From NCBI RefSeq assembly GCF_030269125.1, contig NZ_BSSM01000005.1, positions 124,001-188,000 on the forward strand: DNA of 64,000 nt, in the 5' to 3' direction. Under the pieces are notes generated by a model. It was not told where the DNA came from and made no database searches. It saw only the letters and a program-made list of their open reading frames with translations. The stretch comes from Streptomyces hygroscopicus subsp. hygroscopicus. Its GTDB lineage: Bacteria > Actinomycetota > Actinomycetes > Streptomycetales > Streptomycetaceae. Positions within the stretch are counted from its first letter, which is position 1. Every line of letters begins with the position of its first letter. Position numbers and translations under genes: made by a program. Positions 16,078-24,176 of the stretch are shown in pieces.

Positions 16078-16273
16078 CTCGCCGAAACCTGTGCACGACC
16101 CGGTGGACAGCCCTGTGAACAAGCCCTCTCTTCCCCCCATACCACGTCTCTGACCTGCGCATTCAGCGTCCACCGGCTGTGCAGAAGAAAAACTTTCCCG
16201 GTCGGGCCAAGATCGGTTCGAACGGTGCGCGAGCGGACAGCGGCAAGGATCACGAGTAAGGGTCACTCCATCA

Positions 16274-16303
16274 TTGCATCTCTTACCTGTGGACGATTAC
16301 ATT
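16274..16303 (+). promoter_or_regulatory. Probable promoter of the MATE gene, leaderless
   Basis: TTGCAT (16274-16279), an 18-bp spacer, then TACATT (16298-16303). Transcription would begin within a base or two of ATG 16311, which lacks a ribosome site, so a leaderless message is likely. A DnaA box (TCGTCCACA on the minus strand, 16288-16296) lies inside the spacer. Confidence 0.5.
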
Positions 16304-16310
16304 AGCGCCC

Positions 16311-17648
16311 ATGACCCAGGCTCCCGAGATCCCCGTGGCCACTCGCCGGCGGCACGACCGAGAGATCGTCACGCTGGCCGTCCCGGCCTTCGGCGCACTC
16401 GTCGCCGAGCCCCTCTTCGTCATGGCGGACAGCGCCATTGTCGGCCATCTCGGCACCGCCCAGCTCGCCGGTCTCGGCATCGCCTCCGCCCTCCTCACCA
16501 CCGCCGTGAGCGTCTTCGTCTTCCTCGCCTACGCCACCACGGCCGCTGTGGCCCGCCGGGTGGGCGCGGGCGATCGCCAGGGTGCCATCCGTCAGGGCAT
16601 GGACGGCATCTGGCTGGCGCTGCTGCTCGGGATCGCCGTCATCGTGGTCGTCCTTCCGCTGGCACCCGGCATCGTGGACCTCTTCGGCGCCTCCCCGACG
16701 GCGGCCCCGTACGCCACGACGTATCTGCGCGTCTCCGCCCTCGGCATCCCGCCCATGCTCATGGTGCTCGCCGCCACCGGAGTGCTGCGCGGCCTCCAGG
16801 ACACCAAGACCCCGCTCTACGTCGCCGTCGCCGGCTTCCTCGCCAACGCCGCCCTGAACGCGAGCCTGGTCTACGGCGCCGGACTGGGCATCGCCGGCTC
16901 GGCCTGGGGCACGGTCATCGCACAATGCGGCATGGCGGCCGTCTATCTGACGGTGGTCGTACGCGGCGCGCGTCGGCACGGCGCGTCCCTGCGGCCGGAC
17001 GCGGCCGGCATCCGGGCCTCGGCACAGGCCGGTGTCCCGCTGCTGGTACGCACGCTGTCGCTGCGCGCGATTCTCATGATCGCCACCGCCGTCGCGGCCC
17101 GGCTCGGTGACGCCGACATCGCCGCCCACCAGATCATCCTGTCCCTGTGGAGCCTGCTGGCCTTCGCGCTCGACGCCATCGCCATCGCGGGGCAGGCCAT
17201 CATCGGCCGCTACCTCGGTGCGGACGATCCCCAGGGCGCCCGCGATGCCTGCCGGCGGATGGTCCAGTGGGGCATCGCCACCGGTGTCGTCCTCGGACTG
17301 CTCGTCGTGGCCGCCCGGCCGCTCTTCCTCCCGCTGTTCACCGGCGACCCCGTGGTCAAGGACGCGGCGCTGCCCGCGCTGCTGATGGTGGCGTTGTCCC
17401 AGCCCGTCTGCGGGATCGTCTTCGTCCTGGACGGCGTCCTGATGGGCGCGGGCGACGGGCCGTATCTGGCCTGGGCGATGCTGCTGACCCTGGCGGTGTT
17501 CGTACCGGCCGCCCTGCTCGTCCCGGCACTCGGCGGCGGTCTGACCGCGCTCTGGGCGGCGATGACGCTGATGATGACCGTCCGCATGGCGACCCTGTGG
17601 TGGCGCAGCCGATCGGGCCGCTGGCTCGTGACGGGCGCGACCCGCTGA
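16311..17648 (+). CDS. MATE-family multidrug/cation antiporter
   Basis: 445 residues with about twelve hydrophobic segments and the two internally related halves of the MATE fold. Early signature sequences are ALVAEPLFVMADSAIVGHLG and, in the second half, AGQAIIGRYLGADD. It is an inner-membrane exporter probably driven by H+ or Na+; DinF-like members dominate this subgroup, and the substrate is unknown. Divergent from dnaB and convergent with the rplI operon. A parS site starts three bases after its stop. Confidence 0.92.
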   Translation: MTQAPEIPVATRRRHDREIVTLAVPAFGALVAEPLFVMADSAIVGHLGTAQLAGLGIASALLTTAVSVFVFLAYATTAAVARRVGAGDRQGAIRQGMDGIWLALLLGIAVIVVVLPLAPGIVDLFGASPTAAPYATTYLRVSALGIPPMLMVLAATGVLRGLQDTKTPLYVAVAGFLANAALNASLVYGAGLGIAGSAWGTVIAQCGMAAVYLTVVVRGARRHGASLRPDAAGIRASAQAGVPLLVRTLSLRAILMIATAVAARLGDADIAAHQIILSLWSLLAFALDAIAIAGQAIIGRYLGADDPQGARDACRRMVQWGIATGVVLGLLVVAARPLFLPLFTGDPVVKDAALPALLMVALSQPVCGIVFVLDGVLMGAGDGPYLAWAMLLTLAVFVPAALLVPALGGGLTALWAAMTLMMTVRMATLWWRSRSGRWLVTGATR

Positions 17649-17650
17649 CC

Positions 17651-17664
17651 GTTTCACGTGAAAC
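17651..17664. promoter_or_regulatory. parS: parS site 2
   Basis: Exact GTTTCACGTGAAAC, two bases past the MATE stop codon, in the convergent gap before rplI. Confidence 0.95.
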
Positions 17665-17693
17665 ATCCGGCCGCGCTCGGAACGCCCGGGCAT

Positions 17694-17734
17694 GGGAGAG
17701 GGGCCGTACCCGTGACGGGTACGGCCCCTCTCCC
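17694..17734. terminator. Bidirectional hairpin terminator between MATE gene and rplI
   Basis: Near-perfect stem of about 19 bp: GGGAGAGGGGCCGTACCCG pairs with CGGGTACGGCCCCTCTCCC across a tiny loop at 17713-17715. It serves two convergent genes. Confidence 0.85.
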
Positions 17735-17757
17735 AGCTGCTCAGACCGAGCGCGGGG

Positions 17758-18204
17758 TCACGCCGAGACGACCTCGATGTTGACCTTGGCGGCCACCTCG
17801 GGGTGCAGACGCACGGACGTCTCGTGGGCGCCCAGGGTCTTGATCGGGGCGGACAGCTCGATGCGGCGCTTGTCGACCTCGGGGCCACCGGAAGCCTTGA
17901 TCGCGGACGCGATGTCGGCCGGGGTGACGGAACCGAAGAGACGACCGGCGTCGCCGGAGCGAACGGCCAGACGGACCTTCACGCCCTCGAGCTGGGCCTT
18001 GACCTGGTTGGCCTGCTCGATGGTCTGGATCTCGTGGATCTTGCGCGCGCGACGGATCTGCGCGACGTCCTTCTCGCCACCCTTGGTCCAGCGGATAGCG
18101 AACTTCCGCGGGATCAGGTAGTTGCGAGCGTAGCCGTCCTTGACGTCGACGACGTCGCCGGCGGCACCGAGGCCGGAGACCTCGTGGGTGAGGATGATCT
18201 TCAT
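17758..18204 (-). CDS. rplI: 50S ribosomal protein L9
   Basis: 148 residues, beginning [19 protein letters not shown], the L9 signature with its RNA-binding N domain ([15 protein letters not shown]). The long connecting helix and C domain follow. It binds 23S rRNA at the base of the L1 stalk. Last gene of rpsF-ssb-rpsR-rplI, 18 bp after rpsR. Confidence 0.98.
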   Translation of the reverse strand: MKIILTHEVSGLGAAGDVVDVKDGYARNYLIPRKFAIRWTKGGEKDVAQIRRARKIHEIQTIEQANQVKAQLEGVKVRLAVRSGDAGRLFGSVTPADIASAIKASGGPEVDKRRIELSAPIKTLGAHETSVRLHPEVAAKVNIEVVSA

Positions 18205-18222
18205 GAGTCGGTCACCCTTCCC

Positions 18223-18459
18223 TTATCGCGCGGTGGACGTGTAGGGCAGCAGCGCCATCTCACGGCTGTTCTTCACGGCCGTGGCGACGTCACGCTGGTG
18301 CTGCGTGCAGTTGCCGGTCACGCGGCGGGCACGGATCTTGCCGCGGTCGGAAATGAACTTCCGCAGCATGTTCGTGTCCTTGTAGTCCACGTACGTGACC
18401 TTGTCCTTGCAGAAAGCGCAGACCTTCTTCTTCGGCTTGCGCACAGGCGGCTTCGCCAT
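18223..18459 (-). CDS. rpsR: 30S ribosomal protein S18 (cysteine-containing form)
   Basis: 78 residues, [20 protein letters not shown]. It has C-A-F-C and a later G-N-C-T-Q-H, so this is the zinc-ribbon (C+) form. Actinomycetes often carry a second, cysteine-free S18 made under zinc starvation; none is in this window. It binds with S6 (rpsF, same operon) on the 30S platform. Confidence 0.98.
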   Translation of the reverse strand: MAKPPVRKPKKKVCAFCKDKVTYVDYKDTNMLRKFISDRGKIRARRVTGNCTQHQRDVATAVKNSREMALLPYTSTAR

Positions 18460-18501
18460 GGTGTCTCTCCTGTGTGATCAAGAAGTGTGGGACACGAGCC
18501 C

Positions 18502-19089
18502 TTAGAAAGGAGGCTCGTCCGAGTAGCCGCCGCCGCTGCCGCCGGAGCCACCGCCCCAGCCGCCGCCACCCTGGTTGCCACCGGCGGGAGCGCCGGTCGC
18601 CCAGGGGTCGTCGGCCGGAGCGCCGCCACCCTGCTGGCCGCCGCCGGGGCCACCGCCCCAGCCGCCGCCACCCTGGCCGCCACCGCCGCCGTAACCGCCC
18701 TGGCCACCGCGGCCACCGCCACCACCGGAGGTCTTGGTGACCTTGGCCGTGGCGTTGCGCAGGCTGGGGCCGACCTCGTCGACGTCCAGCTCGTAGACCG
18801 TGCGCTTGACGCCCTCACGGTCCTCGTAGGACCGCTGCTTCAGCCGGCCCTGCACGATCACGCGCATGCCTCGCTGGAGCGACTCGGCGACGTTCTCCGC
18901 CGCCTGGCGCCAGACCGAGCAGGTCAGGAACAGGCTCTCGCCGTCCTTCCACTCGTTGGTCTGACGGTCGAAGGTGCGGGGAGTGGACGCGACACGGAAC
19001 TTCGCGACCGCCGCACCGGACGGGGTGAAGCGCAGCTCGGGGTCGTCGACAAGATTGCCGATGACCGTGATGACGGTCTCGCCTGCCAT
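18502..19089 (-). CDS. ssb: Single-stranded DNA-binding protein SSB
   Basis: 195 residues. An N-terminal OB fold ([20 protein letters not shown], with [11 protein letters not shown]) spans about 110 residues. A long glycine-rich linker made of G-G-G-W-G-G-G type repeats follows, then the acidic tip D-E-P-P-F that docks partner proteins. It protects single-stranded DNA at forks and in repair. The linker is a repeat in codons, which makes the DNA look repetitive at 18520-18740. Confidence 0.97.
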   Translation of the reverse strand: MAGETVITVIGNLVDDPELRFTPSGAAVAKFRVASTPRTFDRQTNEWKDGESLFLTCSVWRQAAENVAESLQRGMRVIVQGRLKQRSYEDREGVKRTVYELDVDEVGPSLRNATAKVTKTSGGGGGRGGQGGYGGGGGQGGGGWGGGPGGGQQGGGAPADDPWATGAPAGGNQGGGGWGGGSGGSGGGYSDEPPF

Positions 19090-19162
19090 GGGGGAACCTC
19101 TCGGCGGGTTTGCTGCTGGCTGCTTGCTGCTACTCGAATCCCGGGATCAGCTGAGCCGAGGC

Positions 19163-19453
19163 TCAGTGCATCTCGGGACGGAGGACCTTGGTCCGGAGGA
19201 CCGACTCGTTCAGGTTCATCTGGCGGTCGAGCTCCTTGACGACCGCAGGCTCGGCCTGCAGGTCGATGACCGAGTAGATGCCCTCGGGCTTCTTCTTGAT
19301 CTCGTAGGCGAGACGACGACGGCCCCAGGTGTCGACCTTCTCCACCTTGCCGCCGCCATCACGGACGACGGACATGAAGGACTCGATCAGCGGGGAGACA
19401 GCACGCTCCTCGAGATCGGGGTCGAGGATGACCATCACCTCGTAGTGACGCAT
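19163..19453 (-). CDS. rpsF: 30S ribosomal protein S6
   Basis: 96 residues from ATG 19453, fixed by AAAGGAGGTG upstream; the frame is open further up to 19546 but without S6 sequence. [19 protein letters not shown] and the core [11 protein letters not shown] are typical. First gene of the rpsF-ssb-rpsR-rplI operon; S6 and S18 bind as a pair. Confidence 0.98.
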   Translation of the reverse strand: MRHYEVMVILDPDLEERAVSPLIESFMSVVRDGGGKVEKVDTWGRRRLAYEIKKKPEGIYSVIDLQAEPAVVKELDRQMNLNESVLRTKVLRPEMH

Positions 19454-19680
19454 GTGGAACCCACCTCCTTTGGACTCAGCGGCCACGGTCGTTCCGTGGC
19501 AGGAGGGTCGTGATGCGTTCGCAACGGTATCGGCCGGCACTGACAATCAGGGGTTTCACTGACGATCAGGGCTCCGCGGGGATTCCCCCGCCGCGGATCC
19601 GGGCAGACACCGGTGCAGACCGTACAGACTACCCGCACACCCGCTTCCGGTTGAAATCCGGCCGTGGGGACCGTCAGTCT

Positions 19681-19699
19681 GTACACGTCGGGTGTGTAC
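19681..19699. promoter_or_regulatory. Inverted repeat upstream of the 19737 gene
   Basis: GTACAC, seven bases, GTGTAC. It lies just before a possible -10 element TACGAT (19705-19710) in the divergent gap between rpsF and the small membrane gene. It could be an operator; no regulator is suggested nearby. Confidence 0.35.
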
Positions 19700-19736
19700 G
19701 GCGCTACGATGCGCCGCCTTCCGCAGGAGGTGCCCT

Positions 19737-20048
19737 ATGGCACAGGCTTTGCAGCCGAACACCGCCGGATCCCTCTTCGCCACCGATGGCAAGCCCCATC
19801 CGCTCCCGGACATCCTGATGGCCGTGACGCTGGTCCTGGGCCTGCTGTCCTTCATCACCGCGTTCTTCCCCGGCCTGCACCTGCTCGCGTCCTGGGCCGG
19901 TCTGGTCGGAATCCTCACCGGCGCGTACGGGCAGTGGGTCTCCGTGACCACGCGCGAACGCTTCGGGCTGATCCTGGGCCTCGGCGCCTCCGGCGTCGGC
20001 CTGCTGATCGGCATGTCGCACGGCGGACTGTTCGGCGGGCTCTTCTGA
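19737..20048 (+). CDS. Small membrane protein of unknown function (103 aa)
   Basis: ATG 19737 is fixed by AGGAGGTG. The sequence MAQALQPNTAGSLFATDGK is followed by three hydrophobic segments: ILMAVTLVLGLLSFITAFFP, then LLASWAGLVGILTGAYG, then LILGLGASGVGLLIGMSHGG. An integral membrane protein of a family regularly found next to femX/ssb in Streptomyces. No charged catalytic residues in the membrane. Confidence 0.85.
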   Translation: MAQALQPNTAGSLFATDGKPHPLPDILMAVTLVLGLLSFITAFFPGLHLLASWAGLVGILTGAYGQWVSVTTRERFGLILGLGASGVGLLIGMSHGGLFGGLF

Positions 20049-20166
20049 GGCGGGCTCTTCTAAGCCGTCCGCCCCATCGGGGCGCTCACCGGGCGCAGTA
20101 GGCTTCGGCGCGAGAGCCGGAGCCCCTGTACCCATGGGGACACACCAGCCCGAGGAGCGCCCCGAC

Positions 20167-21288
20167 ATGAGCCTGACCCTGAGGACCATCAGCCGCGAGC
20201 AGCATCTGGCCTACATCCAGAGCCTGCCGTCGGCGAGCCACATGCAGGTCCCGGCCTGGGCCGACGTGAAGGCGGAGTGGCGTTCGGAGAACCTCGGCTG
20301 GTTCGACGAGCGCACCGGTCAGCTGGTCGGCGTGGGCCTGGTCCTCTACCGCCAGCTGCCCAAGATCAAGCGCTACCTCGCCTACCTGCCCGAGGGCCCG
20401 GTCATCAACTGGTACGCACCGAACCTGGACGACTGGATCCAGCCGATGCTCGCGCACCTGAAGCAGCAGGGCGCCTTCTCCGTGAAGATGGGCCCGCCGG
20501 TGATCATCCGGCGCTGGAACGCCGAGACCATCAAGAAGGGCATCCAGGACCAGGACGTCAAGCGCCTGCGCGACCTGGAGGCCGACTACATCGAGCCGCG
20601 CGCCTTCGAGGTCGCCGACAAGCTGCGCCGCATGGGCTGGCAGCAGGGCGAGGACGGCGGCGCCGGCTTCGGCGACGTGCAGCCCCGCTACGTCTACCAG
20701 GTGCCGCTGGCGAACCGCTCCCTGGAAGAGGTCCACAAGAACTTCAACCAGCTGTGGCGCCGCAACATCAAGAAGGCCGAGAAGGCCGGCGTCGAGGTCG
20801 TCCAGGGCGGCTACCAGGACCTCGCCGAGTGGCAGCGGCTGTACGAGATCACGGCCGTGCGCGACCACTTCCGGCCGCGTCCGCTGTCGTACTTCCAGCG
20901 CATGTGGACGGCCCTCAACACCGAGGACCCCAACCGCATGCGGCTGTACTTCGCCCGGCACAACGGCGTGAACCTGTCCGCGGCCACGATGCTGATCGTC
21001 GGCGGGCACGTCTGGTACTCCTACGGCGCCTCCGACAACATCGGCCGCGAGGTCCGGCCCTCGAACGCGATGCAGTGGCGGATGCTGCGCGACGCCTACG
21101 CGCTCGGGGCGACCGTCTACGACCTGCGCGGCATCTCCGACTCGCTGGACGAGTCCGACCACCTGTTCGGCCTGATCCAGTTCAAGGTCGGCACGGGCGG
21201 ACAGGCCGCCGAGTACCTCGGCGAATGGGACTTCCCGCTCAACAAGCTGCTCCACAAGGCGCTCGACATCTACATGTCGCGCCGCTGA
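20167..21288 (+). CDS. femX: FemABX-type peptidyltransferase (lipid II branching)
   Basis: 373 residues from ATG 20167 (GGAG nine bases upstream). It has the two-GNAT-lobe Fem architecture with S-A-S-H-M-Q-V-P-A-W-A near the start, the stretch LWRRNIKKAEKAGVEV and the C-terminal E-V-R-P-S-N-A-M-Q-W. No separate coiled-coil arm as in staphylococcal FemA is apparent. In Streptomyces this gene adds the first glycine to the lysine/diaminopimelate position of lipid II from glycyl-tRNA; that role comes from family knowledge. The PLP-fold gene follows after 83 bp. Confidence 0.88.
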   Translation: MSLTLRTISREQHLAYIQSLPSASHMQVPAWADVKAEWRSENLGWFDERTGQLVGVGLVLYRQLPKIKRYLAYLPEGPVINWYAPNLDDWIQPMLAHLKQQGAFSVKMGPPVIIRRWNAETIKKGIQDQDVKRLRDLEADYIEPRAFEVADKLRRMGWQQGEDGGAGFGDVQPRYVYQVPLANRSLEEVHKNFNQLWRRNIKKAEKAGVEVVQGGYQDLAEWQRLYEITAVRDHFRPRPLSYFQRMWTALNTEDPNRMRLYFARHNGVNLSAATMLIVGGHVWYSYGASDNIGREVRPSNAMQWRMLRDAYALGATVYDLRGISDSLDESDHLFGLIQFKVGTGGQAAEYLGEWDFPLNKLLHKALDIYMSRR

Positions 21289-21371
21289 GCCGCCGGCGTT
21301 TGATTCCATAGGGTGCACAGCACTCACACCCCCGATACACCTCAGCCACGAGAAAGGGTCCGGGTCCGGCC

Positions 21372-22403
21372 ATGGCGCTCACGCTCTACGTCGACACCGC
21401 GCGCTGGCGGGCGCACCACAAGCACGTGCAGGAGCAGTTCCCGGGCCTGGTCCCGGTCTGCAAGGGCAACGGCTACGGCTTCGGGCACGAACGGCTGTCG
21501 GAGGAGGCCACCCGGCTCGGCTCGGACCTGCTCGCCGTCGGCACCACGTACGAGGCCGCGCGGGTCAAGGACTACTTCGGCGGCGACCTGCTGGTGCTGA
21601 CGCCCTACCGGCGCGGCGAGGAACCGGTGCCCCTGCCGGACCGGGTGGTCCGCTCGGTCTCCTCGATCGACGGCGTGTACGGCCTGGTGGGCGCCCGTGT
21701 CGTCATCGAGGTGATGTCCTCGATGAAGCGGCACGGGATCAGCGAGCAGGACCTGCCGCAGCTGCACCAGGCCATAGAGAACGTCCGCCTGGAGGGCTTC
21801 GCCATCCATCTGCCGCTGGACCGCACCGACGGCTCGGACGCCGTCGAGGAGGTCATCGGCTGGATGGACCGGCTGCGCGCGGCCCGGCTGCCGCTGCACA
21901 CGATGTTCGTCAGCCACCTCAAGGCCGACGAGCTCGTCCGGCTCCAGCAGCAGTTCCCGCAGACCCGGTTCCGCGCCCGCATCGGCACGCGGCTGTGGCT
22001 GGGGGACCACGAGGCCACCGAGTACCGCGGCGCCGTCCTGGACGTCACGCGGGTGACCAAGGGCGACCGGTTCGGCTACCGGCAGCAGAAGGCGGCCTCC
22101 GACGGCTACCTGGTGGTCGTGGCGGGCGGTACGTCGCACGGGGTGGGCCTGGAGGCCCCGAAGGCCCTGCACGGCGTCATGCCGCGCGCCAAGGGCGTCG
22201 CCCGCGCCGGTCTCGCCACGGTCAACCGGAACCTCTCCCCGTTCGTCTGGGGTGGCAAGCAGCGCTGGTTCGCCGAGCCGCCGCACATGCAGGTGTCGAT
22301 CCTGTTCGTCCCCTCGGACGCCCCGGAGCCCAAGGTCGGCGACGAGCTGGTGGCCCATCTGCGGCACACCACCACGCAGTTCGACCGCCTCGTGGACTGC
22401 TGA
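21372..22403 (+). CDS. PLP-dependent alanine-racemase-fold protein
   Basis: 343 residues. The cofactor lysine is in P-V-C-K-G-N-G-Y-G-F-G, the equivalent of V-K-A-x-A-Y-G-H-G in alanine racemase. A TIM-barrel sequence follows, with a short C-terminal beta domain containing G-T-R-L-W-L-G-D. It may racemise or otherwise process an amino acid for the cell wall, fitting its place behind femX. The genuine alr gene of Streptomyces lies elsewhere, so it should not be called alr on this evidence. Confidence 0.8.
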   Translation: MALTLYVDTARWRAHHKHVQEQFPGLVPVCKGNGYGFGHERLSEEATRLGSDLLAVGTTYEAARVKDYFGGDLLVLTPYRRGEEPVPLPDRVVRSVSSIDGVYGLVGARVVIEVMSSMKRHGISEQDLPQLHQAIENVRLEGFAIHLPLDRTDGSDAVEEVIGWMDRLRAARLPLHTMFVSHLKADELVRLQQQFPQTRFRARIGTRLWLGDHEATEYRGAVLDVTRVTKGDRFGYRQQKAASDGYLVVVAGGTSHGVGLEAPKALHGVMPRAKGVARAGLATVNRNLSPFVWGGKQRWFAEPPHMQVSILFVPSDAPEPKVGDELVAHLRHTTTQFDRLVDC

Positions 22404-22436
22404 GCACGTCTCACGGACCGCTGACCGACCACAGCG

Positions 22437-22470
22437 GGAAGGCCGTACACGGCTGCGTGTACGGCCTTCC
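22437..22470. terminator. Convergent hairpin terminator
   Basis: A perfect 15-bp stem, GGAAGGCCGTACACG with its complement CGTGTACGGCCTTCC, around a 4-base loop. It lies between the alanine-racemase-like gene and the convergent glycosyltransferase. Confidence 0.88.
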
Positions 22471-22505
22471 TCATGCCCTCGTCCACGCCCTCGCAGGGCG
22501 TTCGC

Positions 22506-24047
22506 TCACAGCGAACCGTCCTGCCGAGGTGCCCCCTCCGGCCTTCCCCACTCCACCTGCGGCACCTCGTGGGCGGCGTGCCGGGGCGGACGGGCCACGG
22601 CGGCGAGCGCGAAGACGTCCTCCGCCCCGTCGAGCACCCCGCCGGAGGGATCGTCGTCCCCGGTCCGGCGCACCACGTCCCGCTCCGGCATCAGGATGTC
22701 GCGCACGACGACGGCGCACAGGTACAGCGTGCCCAGCAGGTGCAGCACGATCGCCCACTGGTAGCCGTGCGTCGGCAGGCCCTTGTGGGCGTCTCCGCTG
22801 GTCGTGTAGGCGAGGTACATCCAGATGCCGAGGAAGTACGCCACCTCGCAGGCCTGCCAGATCAGGAAGTCCCGCCACTTGGGCCGGGCGAGGGCCGCCA
22901 GCGGCACCAGCCAGAGCACGTACTGCGGCGAGTAGACCTTGTTGGTGAGGATGAAGACCGCCACGATCAGGAAGGCCAGCTGGGCGAAGCGCGGCCGGCG
23001 CGGGGCGGTGAACGTGAGCACGGCGATACCGAGGGAGCACAGCACCACCAGCACGGTGGCGGCGGTGTTCACGAAGTCGGTGCTCGGCGGGTGGTTCGAG
23101 TTCTGCGACCAGACCAGCCAGAACGAGCCGAAGTCGACGCCCCGGTCGTGGCTGAACGTGTAGAACTTCGACCAGCCCGGGAAGGCGAACAGCATCACCG
23201 GCAGGTTCACCATCAGCCAGGCGCCCGCGGTCCCCACCACGGCCTCCCCGAAGGCCCGCCATTTGCCGGCCCGCCAGCACAGCACGAACAGCGGACCGAG
23301 CAGCAGCACGGGGTAGAGCTTGGCGGCCGTGGCGAGCCCCAGGAGGACGCCGAAGGGGATCGGGCGGCCGCGGGACCACATCAGCATCGCGGCGGCCGTC
23401 AGCGCCACCGCCAGCAGGTCCCAGTTGATGGTGGCGGTCAGCGCCGCGGCGGGCGCCAGGGCGACCAGCAGGCCGTCCCAGGGGCGCCTGCGGTGGGTGC
23501 GGGCCACGCAGACGGCGAGTACCGCCGTGCAGACCATCAGCATCGCGGCGTTGACGAACCAGTACCACTGCTCCTGGTGCTGGATGCTCCCGCCGTGCGG
23601 GGTCAGCCAGGAGGCCACCTGCATGAACACCCCGGTCAGCACCGGGTATTCGAGATAGCCCATGCCGCCGGAGAGGGCGTCCGGGAGCCGGTCGAAGTAG
23701 GGCACGAGATGGTCGGCGAAGCCACGGCCCTGGTAGAGGTGCGGGATGTCCGAGTAGCACGCCTTGGTGTACTGGGAGCTCGCGCCGAAGAACCAGGCGC
23801 TGCGGTAGCACGGCACCTTCTGGACCATTCCGAGGGCGAACATGCCGATCGCCACGAGCACGACGACCCGCACGGGCGTCCACCAGGAGGTCCCGAGCAG
23901 GGCGTACCGCCCGATGGGGCCGCCGACCAGCTCACTGCCGGCCGCCGCGACCTCGTCCTCCCTGGTCGGGCGCACCGGCTCCGTTGGGGCGGACCGCTCC
24001 GGCTCGGGCTCGTACACGCCCTGGGGTGTCATCTCTGCACTGGGCAT
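22506..24047 (-). CDS. Polytopic glycosyltransferase, GT87/PimE-like
   Basis: About 513 residues from ATG 24047 (AGGA eight bases upstream). The frame is open to the parS-encoded ATG at 24134, which is not a likely start. About ten membrane segments follow a cytoplasmic N terminus. Conserved GT-C features include the loop with Y-L-E-Y-P-V-L and P-H-L-Y; an acidic residue of this kind binds the polyprenyl-phosphate sugar in the family. It probably adds mannose or another sugar to an envelope lipid or glycan on the outer face. It shares direction with the penicillin-binding protein gene 129 bp upstream. Confidence 0.8.
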   Translation of the reverse strand: MPSAEMTPQGVYEPEPERSAPTEPVRPTREDEVAAAGSELVGGPIGRYALLGTSWWTPVRVVVLVAIGMFALGMVQKVPCYRSAWFFGASSQYTKACYSDIPHLYQGRGFADHLVPYFDRLPDALSGGMGYLEYPVLTGVFMQVASWLTPHGGSIQHQEQWYWFVNAAMLMVCTAVLAVCVARTHRRRPWDGLLVALAPAAALTATINWDLLAVALTAAAMLMWSRGRPIPFGVLLGLATAAKLYPVLLLGPLFVLCWRAGKWRAFGEAVVGTAGAWLMVNLPVMLFAFPGWSKFYTFSHDRGVDFGSFWLVWSQNSNHPPSTDFVNTAATVLVVLCSLGIAVLTFTAPRRPRFAQLAFLIVAVFILTNKVYSPQYVLWLVPLAALARPKWRDFLIWQACEVAYFLGIWMYLAYTTSGDAHKGLPTHGYQWAIVLHLLGTLYLCAVVVRDILMPERDVVRRTGDDDPSGGVLDGAEDVFALAAVARPPRHAAHEVPQVEWGRPEGAPRQDGSL

Positions 24048-24118
24048 GAGCCACATCCTGCCGTACCCGCCCATGAAAACGCGGAGAGCCGCCGCACCCG
24101 GCGGGTGCGGCGGCCCAT

Positions 24119-24132
24119 GTTTCACGTGAAAC
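24119..24132. promoter_or_regulatory. parS: parS site 3
   Basis: Exact GTTTCACGTGAAAC in the short gap between the class A penicillin-binding protein and the glycosyltransferase. Confidence 0.95.
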
Positions 24133-24176
24133 ACGCATGGCGGGCGATATGGCCGCCAATCGGTCGGACGGCCGGG

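Larger units (their letters stand above)
15829..16310. other. dnaB/MATE divergent intergenic region
   Basis: 482 bases without a gene, holding the promoters of dnaB (minus) and the MATE gene (plus). It is notable for DnaA-box sequences at 16034, 16048, 16069 and 16288 and several near-matches around 16090-16110. I see no hairpin terminator or small gene here. Confidence 0.7.

Noticed and set aside
18520..18740. Tandem repeat array resembling a CRISPR or minisatellite
   Set aside because: It encodes the glycine-rich linker of SSB in frame and has no regular spacer structure.
24134..24134. Translation starts of the type M-F-H-V-K-H at several loci
   Set aside because: These come from ATG plus parS (ATGTTTCACGTGAAACAT) and give chance starts; better starts with ribosome sites exist downstream.
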